A stretch of 26,494 bases of DNA from a virus, in IMG/VR virus record IMGVR_UViG_3300009537_000936, positions 1-26,494 of that record; one strand, written 5' to 3'. Position 1 is the stretch's first letter. Every line of letters starts with the position of its first letter. Shown in pieces: positions 24,226 to 26,494 of this stretch. The translations under genes were made by a program, and so were the position numbers. The notes under the pieces are model-generated. The model saw only the letters and a program-made list of their open reading frames with translations. It had not been told where the DNA came from and searched no databases.

Positions 24226-25779
24226 ATGAACTACCTAAGAAGTATATATGATTTTAAAAAGACTCTTCCAAAGTATCGAGGTGGTGGACTATCTGATTAT
24301 ACCAGAGGAAATTTCGGAAAAAATAATAATAAAGTAAGTTTAACTGCACCACAACCATTTTCTAAAATGAGTAGCGGATTAGGACTTGCAGCAATGGCTG
24401 CTGCTCCTATATTGGATGAAACAGGAAAAAAGAAAGAACAAGACATTTACGGAAATGAATATGTTAAACAAGATGAAGGAACTTCTATATTAGATAGTGC
24501 ATTATCTGGTGCTGCGATGGGGTCAAATATAGATATTATGACAGGTGGTGCTACAATGGGATTAGGTACTGCTGTTGGTGCAATTGCAGGTGCAGGATAT
24601 GGTTGGTATAAATCAGCTACAGGAAACAGAGAAATAGATGACCAAATAAATAAAGCAAGAGAAAGACATTCAGAAGAAAGTAAAGCAGAAGGAGTAAATA
24701 ACTACAATTTAGCAAAAGCAAGTGGATTTAATGATAGTGGGAATAGATATGCAAGTATGTTTAAGAGAGGTGGATATTTAAAGAAATATCCTGAAGGTGG
24801 ATTAATAAATGATAATGAAGGATATAGACAATCTAACATAGCTAATTTTACTAACAAAAAAGTAATAAACAGTAATTACATAGATACTAATAATATGTCT
24901 GTACCTGCTATTATGGCTAATGGAAAGAAACTATATAATAATACAGGAACTCATTATATTAAAGGAAAGAATGTAACTGAATATCCTGTGTTTCAAGGTG
25001 GTGGAAAAATAAAACCTAAATTAGACACATCTAATTGGGAGCAAAGTAGTTTAGATAGTTTAAGTTTATATAATAAAAGCAGACAGTATCAAACAAATAT
25101 TGAAAAGGGCTATGATGATTATTATAAAGATAGTTATCCTACCTATAATAAAGATTTTATTAATGTAGCTTATAATAACAAAAAGCTCCCCTCTAGAAAA
25201 TTAGTATTACTAAAAGAATATCCTAAGTTGAGGGAAGACAATAAAAATTATAGTATAGATGAAGAGATAGATGAATTTAAAAGATTTGGATATGGTAAAG
25301 GTTTGGATGAAATCATACATACTAATTTACAAAATTTAAAAAATCTTCAAAATGATAAAATTAAACCTTATAAAATATTTGTACAAGCAGAATCTCCTGA
25401 TTATCCAATTTACAAAAAACCAGTAGGAGTTCAGAAGAAAGTTGAACAACCTGTTATACCAACAGATACTACAACAGTTGTACCACAATCTGTTGTTCCA
25501 GAACAAACAAAACCTAAATACACAAGTGAAAAGAAATTTTATCAAGGTTATAAAGAATTAATTAATCCTACTGGATTAAGACCAGATTATTATCATCCTG
25601 AACAAGTTGATAGTGCAAGAGTAGCAAAAACTGCTGAGTGGGATAATAGAAATAAAAAGAATTTAAAAACAGGAAATAGTTTAGCTACTACAAAATTTAA
25701 AATGGGTGGAGAAATAAATGTAGATGATAAAGAATTAAATAGATTAAAGAAATTAGGTTATAAATTTGATATATTATGA
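24226..25779 (+). CDS. Putative cargo/ejection protein with Gly-Gly motifs (517 aa)
   Basis: A virion-internal protein candidate. It repeats short motifs ending in Gly-Gly: PKYRGGG (15-21), GGYLKKYPEGG (182-192), PVFQGGGK (254-261) and KMGGEI near residue 500. Residues ~93-130 form a Gly/Ala-rich, glycine-zipper-like hydrophobic stretch (GGATMGLGTAVGAIAGAGYG) that could insert in a membrane. The middle and C-terminus are Lys/Tyr/Asn-rich with a Pro/Thr/Val linker near 405-430. In crAss-like phages, proteins encoded after the muzzle are packed in the capsid or tail and leave with DNA. The stop overlaps the next start (ATGA). Confidence 0.6.
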   Translation: MNYLRSIYDFKKTLPKYRGGGLSDYTRGNFGKNNNKVSLTAPQPFSKMSSGLGLAAMAAAPILDETGKKKEQDIYGNEYVKQDEGTSILDSALSGAAMGSNIDIMTGGATMGLGTAVGAIAGAGYGWYKSATGNREIDDQINKARERHSEESKAEGVNNYNLAKASGFNDSGNRYASMFKRGGYLKKYPEGGLINDNEGYRQSNIANFTNKKVINSNYIDTNNMSVPAIMANGKKLYNNTGTHYIKGKNVTEYPVFQGGGKIKPKLDTSNWEQSSLDSLSLYNKSRQYQTNIEKGYDDYYKDSYPTYNKDFINVAYNNKKLPSRKLVLLKEYPKLREDNKNYSIDEEIDEFKRFGYGKGLDEIIHTNLQNLKNLQNDKIKPYKIFVQAESPDYPIYKKPVGVQKKVEQPVIPTDTTTVVPQSVVPEQTKPKYTSEKKFYQGYKELINPTGLRPDYYHPEQVDSARVAKTAEWDNRNKKNLKTGNSLATTKFKMGGEINVDDKELNRLKKLGYKFDIL

Positions 25780-26494
25780 CAAGAATAAGAATTACAGGTA
25801 TTCCACAATATCAACAAGGTGGAAATGTAAATAATCCTGAATATGAAGTGGAAAACCAAGAAATAATTCAAGGACAGGGAACTCAATTAGAAGGACAGGA
25901 AAATTTAGCATCTGATATGACTAAAGCTGTTGGAGCTACCCATGAAAATGGTGGTGTTGAAGGACAAGGTGGTGAAAGAGTATTTTCTAATAGGTCTTAT
26001 CCTTCACCTATGCTTATTTCTTCTTTATCTGCTTATAAATTAAAGGTAAATCCTAATGATAGTCATGCTGCTATTGCTGAAAAACTTGGTAGAAGAAAAG
26101 GAAGATTTGAAAAGAAGATAAAAAGTAATGAGCCAATTGCTTCAAGAACAGGAAAAGCAATGACTGATAGAATAAATGAAGCAACTGAACTTACATTTCA
26201 AGACCAAGAGATGCAGAAACAACAAGAGATGCAACAACAACAAGGAATGATGATGGCTGCTTATGGTGGAAAATTACCTAAGTATCAATTAGATATTAAA
26301 AGAAAAGCTATAAATAAATTAGCAGGATTTACTCAACTACAAGACCCGAATACTATTATTAAAAAGCCATCATATCCAGATAATTTTTATTTTCAAAATC
26401 CATTATTTAATTCTGCTAATTATGCTGAAAATCAAAATATAATGGGTGGAGGAAAATCTCCATTAAACCCAGATTACATAAATCCATTATTTAA
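25776..26494 (+). CDS. Cargo-type virion protein, 3' end beyond the window
   Basis: ATG at 25776 overlaps the TGA of the previous gene. The frame stays open for 239 codons to the window edge. Motifs: RITGIPQYQQGGNV at the start, THENGGVEGQGGERVFSN (about residues 55-72), a helical KLGRRKGRFEKKIKSNE region, a Gln/Met-rich stretch (QEMQKQQEMQQQQGMMM) and AAYGGKLPKYQ. I recall the THxxGGV...GERVFS block from large virion proteins of Bacteroidetes phages, where its role is not established. It shares the Tyr/Gly-Gly motif style with the preceding protein. Likely a large internal virion protein; incomplete. Confidence 0.62.
   Translation, partial: MTRIRITGIPQYQQGGNVNNPEYEVENQEIIQGQGTQLEGQENLASDMTKAVGATHENGGVEGQGGERVFSNRSYPSPMLISSLSAYKLKVNPNDSHAAIAEKLGRRKGRFEKKIKSNEPIASRTGKAMTDRINEATELTFQDQEMQKQQEMQQQQGMMMAAYGGKLPKYQLDIKRKAINKLAGFTQLQDPNTIIKKPSYPDNFYFQNPLFNSANYAENQNIMGGGKSPLNPDYINPLF

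Noticed and set aside
1-26494. Alternative genetic code with recoded stop codons
   Set aside because: TAA, TAG and TGA all end genes at plausible points, with neighbours starting at once; no gene is broken by in-frame stops.

Overview
The window is mainly the virion-structure region of an AT-rich, tailed double-stranded DNA phage. Every gene I can support is on the + strand, tightly packed, often with ATGA or TGATG stop/start overlaps. Starts are preceded by A-rich stretches (aaaaATG) rather than clear Shine-Dalgarno sites, which points to a Bacteroidetes host. Gene order and protein features (large terminase, ~770-residue portal, acidic scaffold, ~500-residue capsid protein, ring-type proteins, ~1,380-residue muzzle-type protein, then Gly-Gly-rich cargo-type proteins) resemble crAss-like phages (Crassvirales podoviruses). 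That assignment rests on remembered family features, not on a search.

Layout: (1) 1-~545 is out of place. It is less AT-rich and reads as the last codons of one gene, the N-terminal part of a scaffold-like protein from another phage, and then, in frame, the C-terminal part of ribosomal protein S20. I consider it a chimeric contig end. (2) ~539-2185 is the 3' part of the large terminase gene, beginning inside an intein whose C-terminal splice junction (His-Asn/Cys) lies at 871/872. (3) 2203-8231 is the head module: portal, scaffold, major capsid protein and one unknown. (4) 8273-11703 holds a large structural protein and three conserved but unassigned genes. (5) 11697-14991 is a fibre/host-contact module: a collar-domain fibre with HxH motifs, a small beta-rich protein, and a 604-residue Ig-like plus BspA/DUF285-repeat protein whose base composition differs from its neighbours. 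(6) 14981-17155 is a run of small membrane and basic proteins with a DUF5675-like protein, possibly lysis-related. (7) 17161-24215 has a fibre-type protein, ring-type proteins and the muzzle-type protein. (8) 24226 to the end has two cargo/ejection-type proteins, the second cut off by the window edge.

Together, the head genes would build the capsid and package DNA through the portal. The ring and muzzle proteins would extend the portal into a short tail, the cargo proteins would leave with the genome, and the fibre module would contact the host. I found no tRNA, rRNA, CRISPR array, insertion sequence or minus-strand gene. No stretch over 300 bases lacks a coding assignment.
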